A stretch of 64,000 nucleotides of DNA from Meloidogyne chitwoodi (GCA_015183035.1 JACZZP010000014.1:186001-250000), one strand, 5' to 3'. Shown: positions 32,854 through 44,181, counted from the first letter of the stretch. A program made the numbers and translations. The notes: a model not told the origin generated them from the sequence alone.

Positions 32854-35800
32854 ATGTTTTTAATAAAAATTCAAATTTGTACAATTTTACTATTATTTCC
32901 GCATGTTACAAACGCAGGATATGGACATCGTTTTTATTTTATTTAATTTTTAAAAATTATTATTTAATTTTTAAGATGCAATGAATTATTATATGCCACA
33001 AAATCAACATCAATCATATCAAACTTCTAGTATTCCACCTCTTTATGTAAATATTTAAATAAATTATTTAGTAAAATAAAATTCCCATTAAATTAAAGCT
33101 CCCCTAAAATAAAGCCACCCTTTAGGATCGTTTAAAAATAAAAATCCCCGGGGGCTCTATTTCACTAAAATTTTATATTATTTAAAAATTAATATTTTTA
33201 AGTATGCCCCTGATATAAATTCTCAAATTCCTTTACATGTTCAAAGACGAATTATGCGGTTTTGTACAAATAAACATCCAGAACATCCAAAATGCAGGTT
33301 AAAAAATTATTTCAAAAAAAAAATAAAAAAAATTTTTCAGAGCTCATCCAGAATGGATATTTCATAAAGGATCTTTACCTTTAAATTCATTTACTGTTGA
33401 TGATGATACTTATGAATTTCCCAAAATTATTAATTTTAAATTGCCACAAGTTCCCCGTCCTTACCAAACAGAAAGAAATCCTTTTATTGGGGGTTAGTTA
33501 ATTTTGAATTTTAATTTTTAAAAAATTATTTTAGTTCCAAATGAACTAAAAAAATCACTTCCATTAGATTACAGTCCTCAACAAACAAATAGTATTCAAC
33601 AAATAATTAAGGTTTATTTTATATTCAATTTTTTGGGTTGGTCAGATGAGCGCAGAGCAGCTGAGCTCCAAAAATTATAACATTTGAACGCTTAGGTCGT
33701 TTTAGGTGATTATTATACCATTGGATAGAGCAGAATATAAGCTACAAAATAACAAAAAATCAGAATATTTGGAGAATCAGAAAAAGAGTTTTAGTAAAAT
33801 AACCTCCAGAAAATCGAATTTTCTGAAAACTTGGTAGTTTTTTGACTATAACTTTTTTTCTATTTTTCTAAAAATTCTGATTTTTTGATATTTTGTAGCT
33901 TATATTCTGCTCTATCCAATGGTACAATAATCATCTAAAACGACCTAAGCGTTAAATTGTTATGATTGAAGACTTTCAGGCGCTCAGATGGCCTCTAGCG
34001 CTCGACCCCAAACTTAATTTTTTAATTAAATTGTTAAAAAAATATTATTTTAATTTAAAAATAATTAAAAAATATAATTTTTAAAAATTAAAAGGCAATA
34101 TGTTCCCAATCAGGTGATTGTATGACTCAAAAAACTGAAGCAATAAATCAAAGGGCAAATATTGCAGAACAAGAAGTTGCTATTGAAAGAGGATTAAAGT
34201 TTATATTTAAATTATATTAAATTAAAATATTTTTTTAAAGTCCACAAAAGCCTTTGGAACAAATTGATTATGAAGTGGAACTGCGTTTAGCACGTTCTTT
34301 CCAAGTTAAAGAGGAAATTGTCAAACTTGGAGGATTAAATAAATTTGTAAGACGGGGAAAATTATAGGAAATTTTATTTTAGCACCCCATTTATTCGCAA
34401 TAAAATAAAATAATTAAAACTGAAAAATGACTTTAAGAAATTGCGAATAAATTGGTATATAAGAATACCTTTTTATTGAGACACTACGTTATTCGCTATA
34501 TATTTGTCCCTTAGGGTGTTCTTTTAAAGAAAGTTAATTAAAAATAAATAAATTATAAAATTAGTTGGTACCTTCAAATAATGGAATTTATCAAGAGGAT
34601 ATTTTACTTTCGGAAAGTCAATCAAATGCAATGATAAATTTACTACAAAATCAAATACAGGTAAATTAAATTAAAAAATAAAAAATAATTAAAAATTAAG
34701 CAAAATAATAATGGGCGTCGTCGTAAAAGAGCAGGAAATTCAATATATTTTGAAGGAATCCCTGCCTTGCGATGGCCAAGGGATGAACCAATTAAATATA
34801 CTTTTCATCCAACTATTAATTGTATTATTTTTAAAACCTTCTATTTTAGGTAAACACCCCATTTATTCGCAAAAAATATTTTACTCTTCAATTCATTTTT
34901 TATCATATTTCAGTTTTAATAATTTTAAATCTTGCGAATAAATGGGGTGTGTACATACTTTAGTTCAACACCCCATATATTCGCAAAAATATTAATTTAT
35001 CCAGTCATTTTTTATCATATTCTAATATTTTAATAATTTTACCTTTTATATTTTGCGAATATTTGGGGTGTTTACTTAAAGTATAATGTTTTTTAAAAAT
35101 TTTAATTTAAGTGGAAGTTGATAAAGAAACTGTCCGTAATGCCATTAATGAAATTAAATCAAAAGTGCCTTGTTTAAGTTTTGAAGAAATTGAATATAAT
35201 CAAATGCCTGGCTCTAGAATAATTTATATTAAAGCAGCAGTTGCCGGATTGTAAAATTAAAATTTAAAAATATTTAAATATAAGGTTATCTAGGGTAATG
35301 TATAGATTGGAGAGACTTTTTAATGATTTAACACTAAACTTTTTTTCCAACGAAGTGAAGGAAAGTTCCAAAAAAGCCCTCCGCTATAATGTTTTTGGCT
35401 TTTTCTATTTTGAAGTACCGTCTTTGATCATTCGGGACCTGGCATTTCGTCGCACAAAATTGCACGACATTTCGCCTCTACAGCAAAAAAAACTACATTT
35501 CATTCGACGAGCCCACGGTTTTTTGCCGTTGGGACGAAATGTCGTGCAACTTCTGTCGACGTAATGTCTGGACACAGATATTTCCTGCCATCTACCCCAT
35601 TTGAGTCTCAGAAATTTTTATATATTAAAACTAAAAGTCGAAAAAGTCTGAAACTGAACCTATCGAATTTGAAATGTTAATGTTTACGTTTAACAAATTT
35701 CTGAATTTTAGTTTTATATTTTAAAAAATTCAATTTTTGAAATTTTGTCCAATGGAGAAGAGGATATTTTAAAATTTAAAATAAAATTTAAACAATTTTA

Positions 35801-37012
35801 ATTTATTTATTTAAAGCTGTGGTCAAGGAAATATTGGCCGTCAAGAAATTGCTAACGCTGTTTATTTAGGGTTTTCCTGCCCAAATTCATTGGGTATTGC
35901 TATACACGAAACTTTACACGCTTTGGGGCTACAACACGAACAAATGCGTATTGGTAAAATTTTATTTAATTTTTTTAAAATTTTTTAAATTTAAAAAAAG
36001 ATCGTGATCGTTATATAACAATAGATTATAATAATTTGGACCCTAAAAATTATGCTGAATTTGCTTTGGTTGATAAAAATAAATATACTAGTTATGGTAA
36101 TTTTTTATAAATTTATCCTTTAACTAATTATTTATAAACATTAAAAATAATAAATATTATTTTTCGGTATTAAATATGACTATTCATCAATAATGCATTA
36201 TGCAAGCACTTCTGGTACAAGAAATTTTCAGAAGAAAACAATGACAGCTAAAGTACCTATTTTTTATTTATAAATAAATAAATAATTATAGTTTAATCCA
36301 ACAATAAATGATCCTTTAATGGGACAAAGAAATAGACTTGTTGCTTCTGATATTGCTGAACTTAACAGAATGTATTGTGTACCTGGTAAGGCATTTTAAA
36401 TATACCCTAGTCTTTTATAGATGAATTTAAGTTAGAACAACACTCATTAATAAAATAATCTGGAACTTATGCAGTTTAGGATAACACCCCATCTATTCGC
36501 AGAATAAAAAATTATTTTCTCTTTAAAATGATAATTTCAGCTTATATATAGAATTTTAGGCAAACAAATAAATTAGAGTTTAGGAAAAATTTTAGTTTTG
36601 GGAAAAATATAAATTCACGATAAGAACTGTTTTTTACTTTATTTTTATGTCGGAAAAATATTCATTATTTGTTTTATTTATTCTAATATTTATTTGGCCT
36701 AATTATAGAGAGATGCAGCATAAACCTCATTAGAAGACCCAATTTAATAGAAGATCCTCTCTAATAAAATCCCCTAATAGAGAACTAACACCCTTTAAAG
36801 AGTTAAAAATTAACATTGGAATATAAGAGAGTATTTCTTTAACAGAAAATATATTAATTTTTAATTTAATTTTTTTATTAGAATCTTGTTCTGATGGAAA
36901 TGTTTATTGTGGTGCTTGGGCTGTTTTAAATTTTTGTAATACTTGGAATCAAGGAGAACGAAATTGGATGACAGAAAATTGTCCAAAATCGTGTGGATTA
37001 TGTACAGAATAA
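32854..37012 (+). CDS. Astacin-family zinc metalloprotease with ShKT domain (NAS type)
   Basis: Fifteen exons: 32854-32929, 32976-33046, 33203-33297, 33341-33492, 33535-33611, 34095-34198, 34241-34346, 34565-34660, 34701-34821, 35112-35250, 35817-35953, 36001-36096, 36167-36252, 36292-36385, 36882-37012; 526 residues in frame. Signal peptide MFLIKIQICTILLLFPHVTNA, a long propeptide, a furin-type RRRKRA site at 34716, then the mature enzyme from ALRWP. The zinc motif HETLHALGLQHEQMR is intact, as is the Met-turn SSIMHYAS. The C-terminal ShKT domain (CSDGNVYCGAW ... NCPKSCGLC) ends the protein. C. elegans NAS proteins of this layout act in the cuticle, hatching or digestion. The acceptor before exon 13 is CG, not AG. 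Introns host several MITEs. Confidence 0.9.
33636..34012. mobile_element. Foldback element in an astacin intron
   Basis: Long inverted arms carry ATACCATTGGATAGAGCAGA and AGCTACAAAATAACAAAAAATC against their complements. Inserted in intron 33612-34094; same family as 30200-30568. Confidence 0.7.
34383..34512. mobile_element. MITE, CACCCCATTTATTCGC family (diverged)
   Basis: Starts CACCCCATTTATTCGCAA; the opposite arm is degraded (ATTGCGAATAAATTGG). In astacin intron 34347-34564. Confidence 0.5.
34850..34953. mobile_element. MITE, CACCCCATTTATTCGC family, copy 2
   Basis: CACCCCATTTATTCGCAA at 34854 and TTGCGAATAAATGGGGTGT at 34933 are complementary arms around about 60 AT-rich bases. In astacin intron 34822-35111. 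Confidence 0.8.
34967..35074. mobile_element. MITE, CACCCCATTTATTCGC family, copy 3
   Basis: Adjacent to copy 2 in the same intron: CACCCCATATATTCGCAAAA and TTTTGCGAATATTTGGGGTG arms. The two copies lie head to tail with about 15 bases between. Confidence 0.8.
35290..35580. mobile_element. Repeat remnant in astacin intron, CGAAATGTCGTGCA arms
   Basis: TTGCACGACATTTCG (35459) and CGAAATGTCGTGCAA (35536) are inverted around a GC-richer centre. An 88-residue open frame across it has no motif and is not a gene. Confidence 0.5.
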
Positions 37013-37417
37013 ATTATTAAATAATTTAGTTAAATTGAAAAGACAATTTATTTAAAATAATAAATAATTAATTAATTTTATTTCCCCAATTAGTATTTTA
37101 ATTCTTTTATTTTTCTTAAATTTGTTCATCAATTTTTAATTTTTTAAATTATAATTTTAAACCCGTGTAAAATTAAAAAAAGTCAAAATTATCATTTATG
37201 CATGAAACAGACGAATAAACTTTTTATTTTTTAAATTTTCATTGTTGAGTTTAAATAAATAAATAAATTTTTATAAGGAGAAGATATATATCAGGGATGC
37301 ATATCGTATCGTATTTTTGAGGTTATTTTGTATCGTATCGTATTTTCTGAAATCAGGTAATATTTTAAATTTTTAAATATAAATTATATGTAGTTAAAAA
37401 TCTTTTTCTTTTTAAAA
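37013..37417. other. Intergenic, AT-rich
   Basis: Contains the direct repeat ATCGTATCGTATTTT (37304-37353). No gene or element boundary seen. Confidence 0.4.
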
Positions 37418-40155
37418 TTATTTAAGATAATCATGTATTATTTGTTTAAATAATTTTTTTGGTGTTCCATTATTTAATTTAGCATCCAAATATTTATAAG
37501 CTTTTTCAACATTATTTTTGTATTTGCTGAAAAAAAGATAATTAAATTAATTTGATTACTGTTTCTGATAAAAGAGGAATTTTTCAGAGAAGAATTCTCC
37601 ATATTTACACGCGAAGGAATTTTTCGATGAAGAGGAATTTTCTCAAAAAATTGGGGAGCAATTCATGAGAAATCTTTTTTGGTATATAAGGTGCTAATGT
37701 GAAAAAATTGTTGGACTCTAAATGCACTAAAAATATTATGAACTAGAGGTCCAAACGGGATCGGGCCCGATCTGGTTTCCTTTCCTTTTTCCCGGCTTTT
37801 TTAGATGCACCGGGATGAAACCGGGATCGGGAATTCCCAGTCCCGGGTCCCTCCCGGTCGTTCCATTTTTCAATTTCCCGTTTCACGGTCCCGGATTTTC
37901 AAAATTTCGACCTCTATTATGAACAATAAATTTAAAATTATATACCGTATTTCTTCGATTAATTACCAATTCAAACGGTATTTTGAAGAAATAATTACCC
38001 AGGGTAACTATTTGAGGAAATAAGGTAAATATAAATAAAAATATTCCATACCTATTATCTTCCAATACTTTTAAAAGAACTTCTACTATATCGTCACTGT
38101 TCTTCTTTCGAGTATCAATATCATTAAAACTTATATAGGGGGCTATTTGATCATTATTTTCAATATCAATTAAATGTTCATTTTTGTTACTGCTTGACCC
38201 TTTTTTTATTTTCTTTTCAAAGGGAATTTGTAAAGCTTCAGAAATATAAAATTGATCGTCTTTATCGTTGTAATTTTAATGAATAAATAGTATTAAACTA
38301 AGCTCCCAGTTTGATTACAATTGAAAGGCTCAATCATCGTAAATAGATTTCGTGGCTTTTTTTAATTTTAAAAATCGAATCTCAGAAAGGAAAGTTATCC
38401 ATAATATACATAAATGTATAACACAAAAATACATACTAAAAATACATGATAAAAATACAAATATAAGGATTGCAAAAAATTTTAATGTTTTTTATGTATT
38501 TTGCTTTTATAAAGATTTCTTACTTCTTCCATTAATTACTAATTTTCTATTAATCATATTCACTGAAACACTTTCAGGACATGATTGGGGGTTTGATTGT
38601 AGAATAAAGGTAAAGTATGGTTTATCTTAAAATTTATAATTTTTAACGATGCTTTTTTTAAAGAAAATACAAAAATTATCAAATTTTTGCATAAATTTTA
38701 TTTTTAATTTTTTTATACCCAACATAAATAAATATAAAATAATTGGCAAAAATAGTACCATAACTTTGTAAATATGTTAAATTAGAAATCCTTAATTTGA
38801 AGACGTCTGTATCATAGAATCGGCAATCAGGTATTTATTTAATTTGATTAATTACTTCTAATAACTCTTTTCTTATAACAATAATATTATTCATTTTGTG
38901 GAACATATCCTAATTAAAAGCCAAATAAATATAATATATTTTACTCAAACTTACATTTTCGTTTTTCATAATAAAATTTATAGTTCTGAATATTTTTTTC
39001 CACAATTTAAAGTAATCGATATCGAATAATTTTGAAAAGCTCCACCGCCACCCCAATAATTAAAATTCAAGTATAAATTCCCACCATTGCAAGTGGAATT
39101 TTTTCGTAGGACATAAGATTACTGCAAATTTGATTATATAAAATAATAAAATATTTTACGTAAGATAATAGATTTATATTAAAGATTTAATAACTTTATT
39201 ATGATTTTTTAATTAAAAATTACCTTAAATTATTCACAAATAAATCTTTCAAAATTGGAACTGTAAATGATGTACTTACAAACCAGAAGATATTCGTAGT
39301 AATTTTACCCTCCTCACAAGGAAACTAACTTTGCTTATTCAAAATTGTATTTAAATCATACATCCATTCGTCTACACCATCTTTTTTAAAACCACAAATT
39401 ATTTCATCGCCTGCTTTAATTTTAAGCCTCTATTTACTTTTAAAACTTTTTGATTTTTTGTATGCTGAAAGATGCATATCATCCTTTTGAATCAGATCAA
39501 ACGTATCAAATAACGTATCAATATTAATAGGGCATTTTATTCCTATAAAAATAATATTTACTCAATTTAAAAAATAAATATTTTTACTATATTATTATAT
39601 AATTTTATGTAAAATAAAAATTTATCTTATTTAATTATTAATAGTAAGTACCAGGTTGATTTTTTCCAAGACCTTGTCCTTCATTCCAAGCACTTCCAGG
39701 ATTCAAGCATTTTTTTTACAACATACATCAACCATATATTTTGCCAATTTTATTTTATCATTATGCCATTCAGATTCAAAAACAGGGGCGCTGCCTATTT
39801 CCTTACGTTTTCTTGAAATTCTCTAAATAAAAATAATAAATTATTTTATTTAAATAATTATTTGTTAAAAAAATATGTTTACCTGCCCTTCTCTATCTCT
39901 TTCTATATTACAAACATTAATTTCATCACCTCTAAAGACAGGCCATTCTTTCACAATATTATCTGCATTGATTTCCTCTAAACGAACTTTTTTATAGAGA
40001 TAAAAATTTCCAGAAGCATCCCTGATTGCTCTTTTCATAATTCTTCCATCATTATCTCTCATATAATCCGACAGTTTTCCATCATTATCAACAAATAATC
40101 CATTTTTATTCATATTTCCTAATTCAGCAAGAGATTCAACATCAATGTTAGCCAT
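37418..40155 (-). pseudogene. Multi-exon pseudogene, unrecognised family
   Basis: Exon-like blocks on the minus strand: 40155-39883 (MANIDVESLAELGNMNKNG ... VFRGDEINVCNIERDREGQ), 39822-39652, 39542-39224, about 39120-38985 (TCNGGNLYLNFNYWGGGGAF), about 38275-38052 (DDIVEVLLKVLEDN) and 37526-37418 (KYKNNVEKAYKYLDAKLNNG ... stop). Splice sites and phases mostly agree. Breaks: a one-base frameshift at the A8 run near 39710 (CCKK, then CLNPGSAWNEGQGLGKNQP in another frame), in-frame TAG at 39430-39432 and 39325-39327, and a frame change in the fourth block. No signal peptide. Function unknown; the first exon alone could give a short product. Confidence 0.55.
37745..37920. mobile_element. GC-rich CCCGG repeat fragment
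   Basis: GGGATCGGGCCCGATC, CCCGGGTCCCTCCCGG and CCCGTTTCACGGTCCCGG resemble the interior of the hAT-like element at 40630-41551. Base composition contrasts sharply with the surroundings. It lies in an intron-like gap of the pseudogene. Confidence 0.5.
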
Positions 40156-40629
40156 TATATCTTTTTATATAAATAAATATTAATTGAATAAAATTAAAAA
40201 ATATTTGTAAATAGTAAACATAATATTTGAAAAAAATAAAAACTAATAATTAAAAAAATGAAAAACAACTTTTTATTAATTAACATAATAAAAATCTTAT
40301 TAAAAACCAAATCAAAATTTAAAAAAAATTTTTAAATTATGAAAAAAATTTAAAAACAAAAAAATTCAGTTAAAAAAATAAAAACCAACCAAATTGTGCT
40401 GGAGAAGAAAAGTAAGCTGAAAATGAAAAAAATTATAACAAAAATTAAAAAAAATTTTTTTAATAAACTTAAAACAAATGCAAAAAAAAAAAATTTCTTC
40501 AAACCTTAACAGTCAAGCTTATTTCCAAATCTTCATCCAAAAGATAATCGTACCTTAAGACAAACATATAGTAATAAATAAAATTTAAAAAAACCTGTTG
40601 AAGACAATCTTTAATATTATAGCCTTTAT

Positions 40630-41551
40630 TAGTGTTGGGAATTTTGAAAAAACCGGGTCCGGGTTCCGGGTATTTGAAATATTGAATGACCGGCCGGGAC
40701 CCGAACCGGGAAAACCCGGAATTCCGGGTCACGTTTTCAACCCGGTGGAAAAATGACCGGGTCCCGGCCGGGTTCCGGGTAATTTTAAATTTGTTAAAAA
40801 TACGTGTAAAAATTCAAAATTGTTTGAAACTATTGCTAATATGTAGTGTTATTCAATTAAATAAATTTATTATTCATATAAAAATAAAATTTAATAAATG
40901 TAATTGACGGGATTGCTTTGTTCAAAAATTAACCATTTCAGCAGTCTCAAATTTGATCTTTTAAAATTATAAGTATCGCGTGCGGAACAATTGCTCAATA
41001 GCAACGCTAGTGGCTTGTGCTGTCAGAAATTTCCGAGCAATTGAAGCCAGTTTAGGATTTTTTTCATTTTCTCGCCACCAATCTAATGGATTTTTTTTTT
41101 CCAAATTTGGCTGTTTCGAATAAAGTTTTTTTCTGTTCTAATGCCTTTTTTGCTAGTGGTTCTGTTTTAGTAGATAATAAAACTAATTTTAGGAAAGGCA
41201 TGATGTTTAGGATTTTGTTAAAGAATATTGGTTGATTTTATTTTTGATTTTTAAACACATGTATATTTATCCTAGACTCTAATTTATTTTTTATGTAGAA
41301 ACGCATCGCCAAACTAAAAATTGCGCCAAATTAAAACAATTTTCTTTAAATATTTTTACCCGGTTTCCCGGTGCAAAAATGTCCGGGACCGGGAACGGGA
41401 AACGGGAATTGAAAGTTGACCGGCCGGGACCCGAACCGGGTAAACCCGGAATTCCGGGTCCCGATTTCAACCCGGTGACTCCAAAAAAACCGGGTAAAGG
41501 GACCCGGAAACCGGGAAACGGGACCGGGTCCCGGACCCGTTCCCATCTCTA
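40630..41551. mobile_element. hAT-like element (TIR TAGWGWTGGGAA, TSD GCCTTTAT), GC-rich
   Basis: Begins TAGTGTTGGGAA and ends TTCCCATCTCTA with GCCTTTAT on both sides (40622-40629, 41552-41559). Both ends are packed with CCGGG motifs such as CCGGCCGGGACCCGAACCGG, present at 40690 and 41421 in the same orientation. No transposase. Inserted in a hexokinase pseudogene exon. Confidence 0.8.
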
Positions 41552-41809
41552 GCCTTTATTCCACCAAAGAAGACGAACAGATCGAATAAAAGACAATTCA
41601 CAAGGAAAAGAAAAAACAAAACCAATGTGGAATGTTTGGTCTTCAACTTTAGCATAATGCAAAACCTTTTAATAAAAATATATTTAGTTAAATTCGATTC
41701 AATTGGAGATACAAACAAAGAATTATTCCTCAATCATGATGAAATTAAAAATAAAAACCTTTTTCAAAGAATTGATGAAAAAATTGAACAACTGTTCACC
41801 AGTTCCAAT

Positions 41810-42663
41810 CAGGGGCGGGCGCAAGAAACATTTTGCAAAAACGCAAAACGCAACGCAAGGCCAAAAATGAACGCAAAAACGCAAAACGCAAGAACGCAAG
41901 AGCGCAAATTTTTTATTAACTAAGTATTTGCCATTTTTCCATCAAAATCAAGAGTATATTATGTTATAAAGCCAGTGGGCTAAGAATTGCAGTATCCTTA
42001 TCAGGATATTCTTGGGGTCTATATCCATAACAGTTTCTCAAATTTGCTATATCTATCCGTGGCAAATCCATCTTTCCCAAAAAATAGTCAACTATAACGA
42101 ATTTTCAAGAGTGGAAAAATAAAAGGAGGTTTTAGAAGGAATTATTTTATTTTAAAAAATTTAAAATTTTTGACAATTATATTATTTTTCTAGATCGAGA
42201 AAATTAATCTAGATAAACGATTTTTAGCGCCGCAGGCGAAAAATTTTGAAATTTATTGCAGTATAGTTACTAAAATTTATCCATTTTAGCGCCTCAGGCA
42301 AAAAAATATTCCTTTTATTTAAGGTTCTAGAATTTAAAAAACTAGAGAAAATAAATGTAACAAAATTAGTACCCAAATATATTAATATTTAACTTAGAAT
42401 CGAACCCACATCCATTTGGTGGCGTAGTCTAATACACTAACCAGTCAACCATAAGTGCAATCAAAGGAAAACCAAATAAATTATTAATAATTCTTCATTT
42501 TTTTTTATTTTTTTCCGCAAGAGAAAAAGAAATTAACTGGAAAATTAGAGGGGAAATTTTGCGTTATTTGCGCTTTTTTGCCCTAAAAAAACGCAAAACG
42601 CAACGCAAGGCCAAAAATGAACGCAAAAACGCAAAACGCAAAAACGCAATGCGCCCGCCCCTG
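41810..42663. mobile_element. hAT-like element (TIR CAGGGGCGGGCGCA, TSD GTTCCAAT)
   Basis: Starts CAGGGGCGGGCGCA and ends TGCGCCCGCCCCTG; exact 8-bp duplication GTTCCAAT (41802-41809, 42664-42671). Subterminal AACGCAAAACGCAA strings at both ends. Holds a tRNA-like segment and a GCGCCGCAGGCGAAAAATTT motif. Inserted in a hexokinase pseudogene exon. Confidence 0.9.
42390..42452 (-). repeat. tRNA-like segment (A and B box) inside the hAT-like element
   Basis: On the minus strand TGGTTGACTGGTTAGTG resembles a tRNA D arm/A box and GTGGGTTCGATTC a T arm/B box. No acceptor stem closes, so it looks like a tRNA-derived or SINE-like remnant rather than a tRNA gene. Confidence 0.4.
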
Positions 42664-43056
42664 GTTCCAATCATAACCATTTTTGGAACAACAAAATTTT
42701 GAACATCTTTGACTGGCTCATGACTGGGGTTTTCAAGAACAACCAAAAGAATACGGCAATTTTTATCGCTTAAGTCAACAGCACAATAATTGCCAACTTC
42801 TGAAAGTTGACAAAATTATCCAAAAATTAAATTTAAAAACACCTGTCCCGTAAAGCAACGCAGGTACAAATGAATGAAGCATACCAATAGAAGAACGTCC
42901 ACTCTCACTTTCCAAACCTCTTCATTGCAGCGCACATATCCTCAGAAATTTTGTTTAGACGGTTCTAAGAGGAGAGCAAAGCAAAATATCAGACTAAATT
43001 TTAAATTAATTTAAAAATTTAAAAAACCTAATCAAACGAAGTATATAATTTTAGAC

Positions 43057-43391
43057 ATTTTTGGCCAATCCAATGCATAATCGAAAACAATCGTCCATAT
43101 TTACCGTCATCAATTCCTAATGTTTTAAAATTATAATTTAATAAAAATTAAAAAAAACCTTGAAATCCTTTGAAACACATCTCTTTTCATTAATTTTATT
43201 TTCATTTTTATCTCCATCTTCATCAAATTTTGACCAATTTTGAAGGAATGGACGCTCTTCTTTTTCGAACATTAAATTTTTCATTGTGCAAACAATTTTA
43301 TGAGAAAATTTTTGAAAAGGGCATAAAATCAAAATTTTTGGTCTAGACAAGCCTTGATCGCAACATCTTTCAATAGTGAGTCAGTTATTTC
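43057..43391 (-). pseudogene. UTP25 (DIEXF) fragment
   Basis: Block 43391-43159 contains [20 protein letters not shown], matching the DQG-x-TRPKVLI-x-PFR region of UTP25, an SSU-processome factor for 18S rRNA maturation; block 43116-43057 continues ELMTVNMDDCFRLCIGLA, matching NxDDxFRIGIA. The splice AAG|GTTTT...TTAG|GAA keeps frame. The 5' block shows two competing frames (TDSLLK versus ERCCDQG), and no downstream helicase-like domain follows before hexokinase sequence begins at 42964. So this is a small piece of the gene, probably dead. Confidence 0.6.
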
Positions 43392-43554
43392 CTATACCAA
43401 ACAAAAATAAATATAAAATATAATTGGCAAAAATAGCACCAAATATTCAATTAACGAAAAAATTTTTTAATTTAACATTTTTATACGAGAAAAATGTAAC
43501 AATAACAAAAGCCAAGAATTAAGAGAAGAACAAAAAAAACAAAAAATAAAAGAT

Positions 43555-44043
43555 TCACAAATCATCAAGAGGATATTTTGTTTTTGCCAAATCTACTGGG
43601 GTCCTTTTTGGTGTGGGATTATTAAAAAAACGATGAAATGGAGTTTTGTAGGTATACTGTTGTTTTTCAATTTTTTCAGATCTTTCAGTTCGAAGCTGTG
43701 AGAATTTTGGTTTTTCAACGCCTTTTTCCTTGAGTTTGTTCCATTCCTAATTTTTTTTTAAATTTTTATTTAAAAAATTTTATTTAAAAAGTTTAACCTC
43801 TTTATAATAGTCTTTAATAAAGAAATAAATAACCACATTCCAAGTTAACAATTGAGCACACAATTTTATAAAAACTCCTTTCTTGGCAACCTAAAATGAT
43901 AAAAATAATTTTAATTAATTTAAATAAATTAAACTAACGTCCTCGAATGTTTGATTTGGATAGTAAATAACTCTTCTTCTCCAACTGCGAAATCGACGTC
44001 GTAATTCATAATAAGAATGGAAACAAGAACGAATAATAAGCAT
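43555..44043 (-). CDS. Small one-membrane-span protein, unrecognised
   Basis: Three exons (44043-43939, 43890-43798, 43746-43555) give 129 residues. N terminus MLIIRSCFHSYYELRRRFRS is basic and amphipathic, like a mitochondrial presequence. One likely membrane helix follows (KLCAQLLTWNVVIYFFIK, about residues 43-60), then a charged tail EWNKLKEKGVEKPKFSQLR. The shape is that of a small inner-mitochondrial-membrane protein, but no family is recognised. Third in the minus-strand series TRAPPC4, NOP10, this gene. Confidence 0.7.
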
Positions 44044-44181
44044 TTGAATATTTTAAATAAATGAAAATTTTGGGTCTAAAATTTAAAGAAATCAGATATA
44101 AAAATAATAACAATTTTGCTCAAACATCCTAAAAGGCTTGTGACCCACATTCCCAGCCTTCAGAGCCGTATCAAAATTGAC

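Larger units (their letters stand above)
40505..42964 (-). pseudogene. Hexokinase pseudogene broken by two hAT-like insertions
   Basis: Minus-strand pieces match the N-terminal half of a hexokinase: NRLNKISEDMCAAMKR, GLESESGRSSIGMLHSFVPA, LLYGTEVGNYCAVDLSDKNC (42964-42843 and 42799-42664), MVMIGTGEQLFNFFINSLKK (spanning an insertion; 41809-41759), and FHIGFVFSFPCELS to LLWWNKGYNIKDCLQQ (41665-41560 and 40621-40595). The family has LPTFVR...GTEKGDFLALDLGGTN and GFTFSFPC. The phosphate-binding DLGGTN is DLSDKN here. There is a frameshift near 42928. Two transposons sit inside exons (41810-42663 and 40630-41551); removing each with its 8-bp duplication restores the frame, so the insertions hit coding sequence. 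C-terminal half not found. Confidence 0.75.

Noticed and set aside
35298..35564. 88-residue frame in an astacin intron
   Set aside because: Spans an inverted repeat remnant; no motif.
37805..38065. Frames over the CCCGG-rich patch
   Set aside because: Composition-driven; the patch matches transposon sequence.
41346..41546. Pro/Gly-rich minus frame
   Set aside because: Made by CCGGG repeats of the hAT-like element.
41467..41733. Frame with a hydrophobic VLFFLFLVNCLLFDLFVFF stretch
   Set aside because: Another frame of the same bases continues the hexokinase similarity (HIGFVFSFPCELS), so the membrane-like frame is a shadow.
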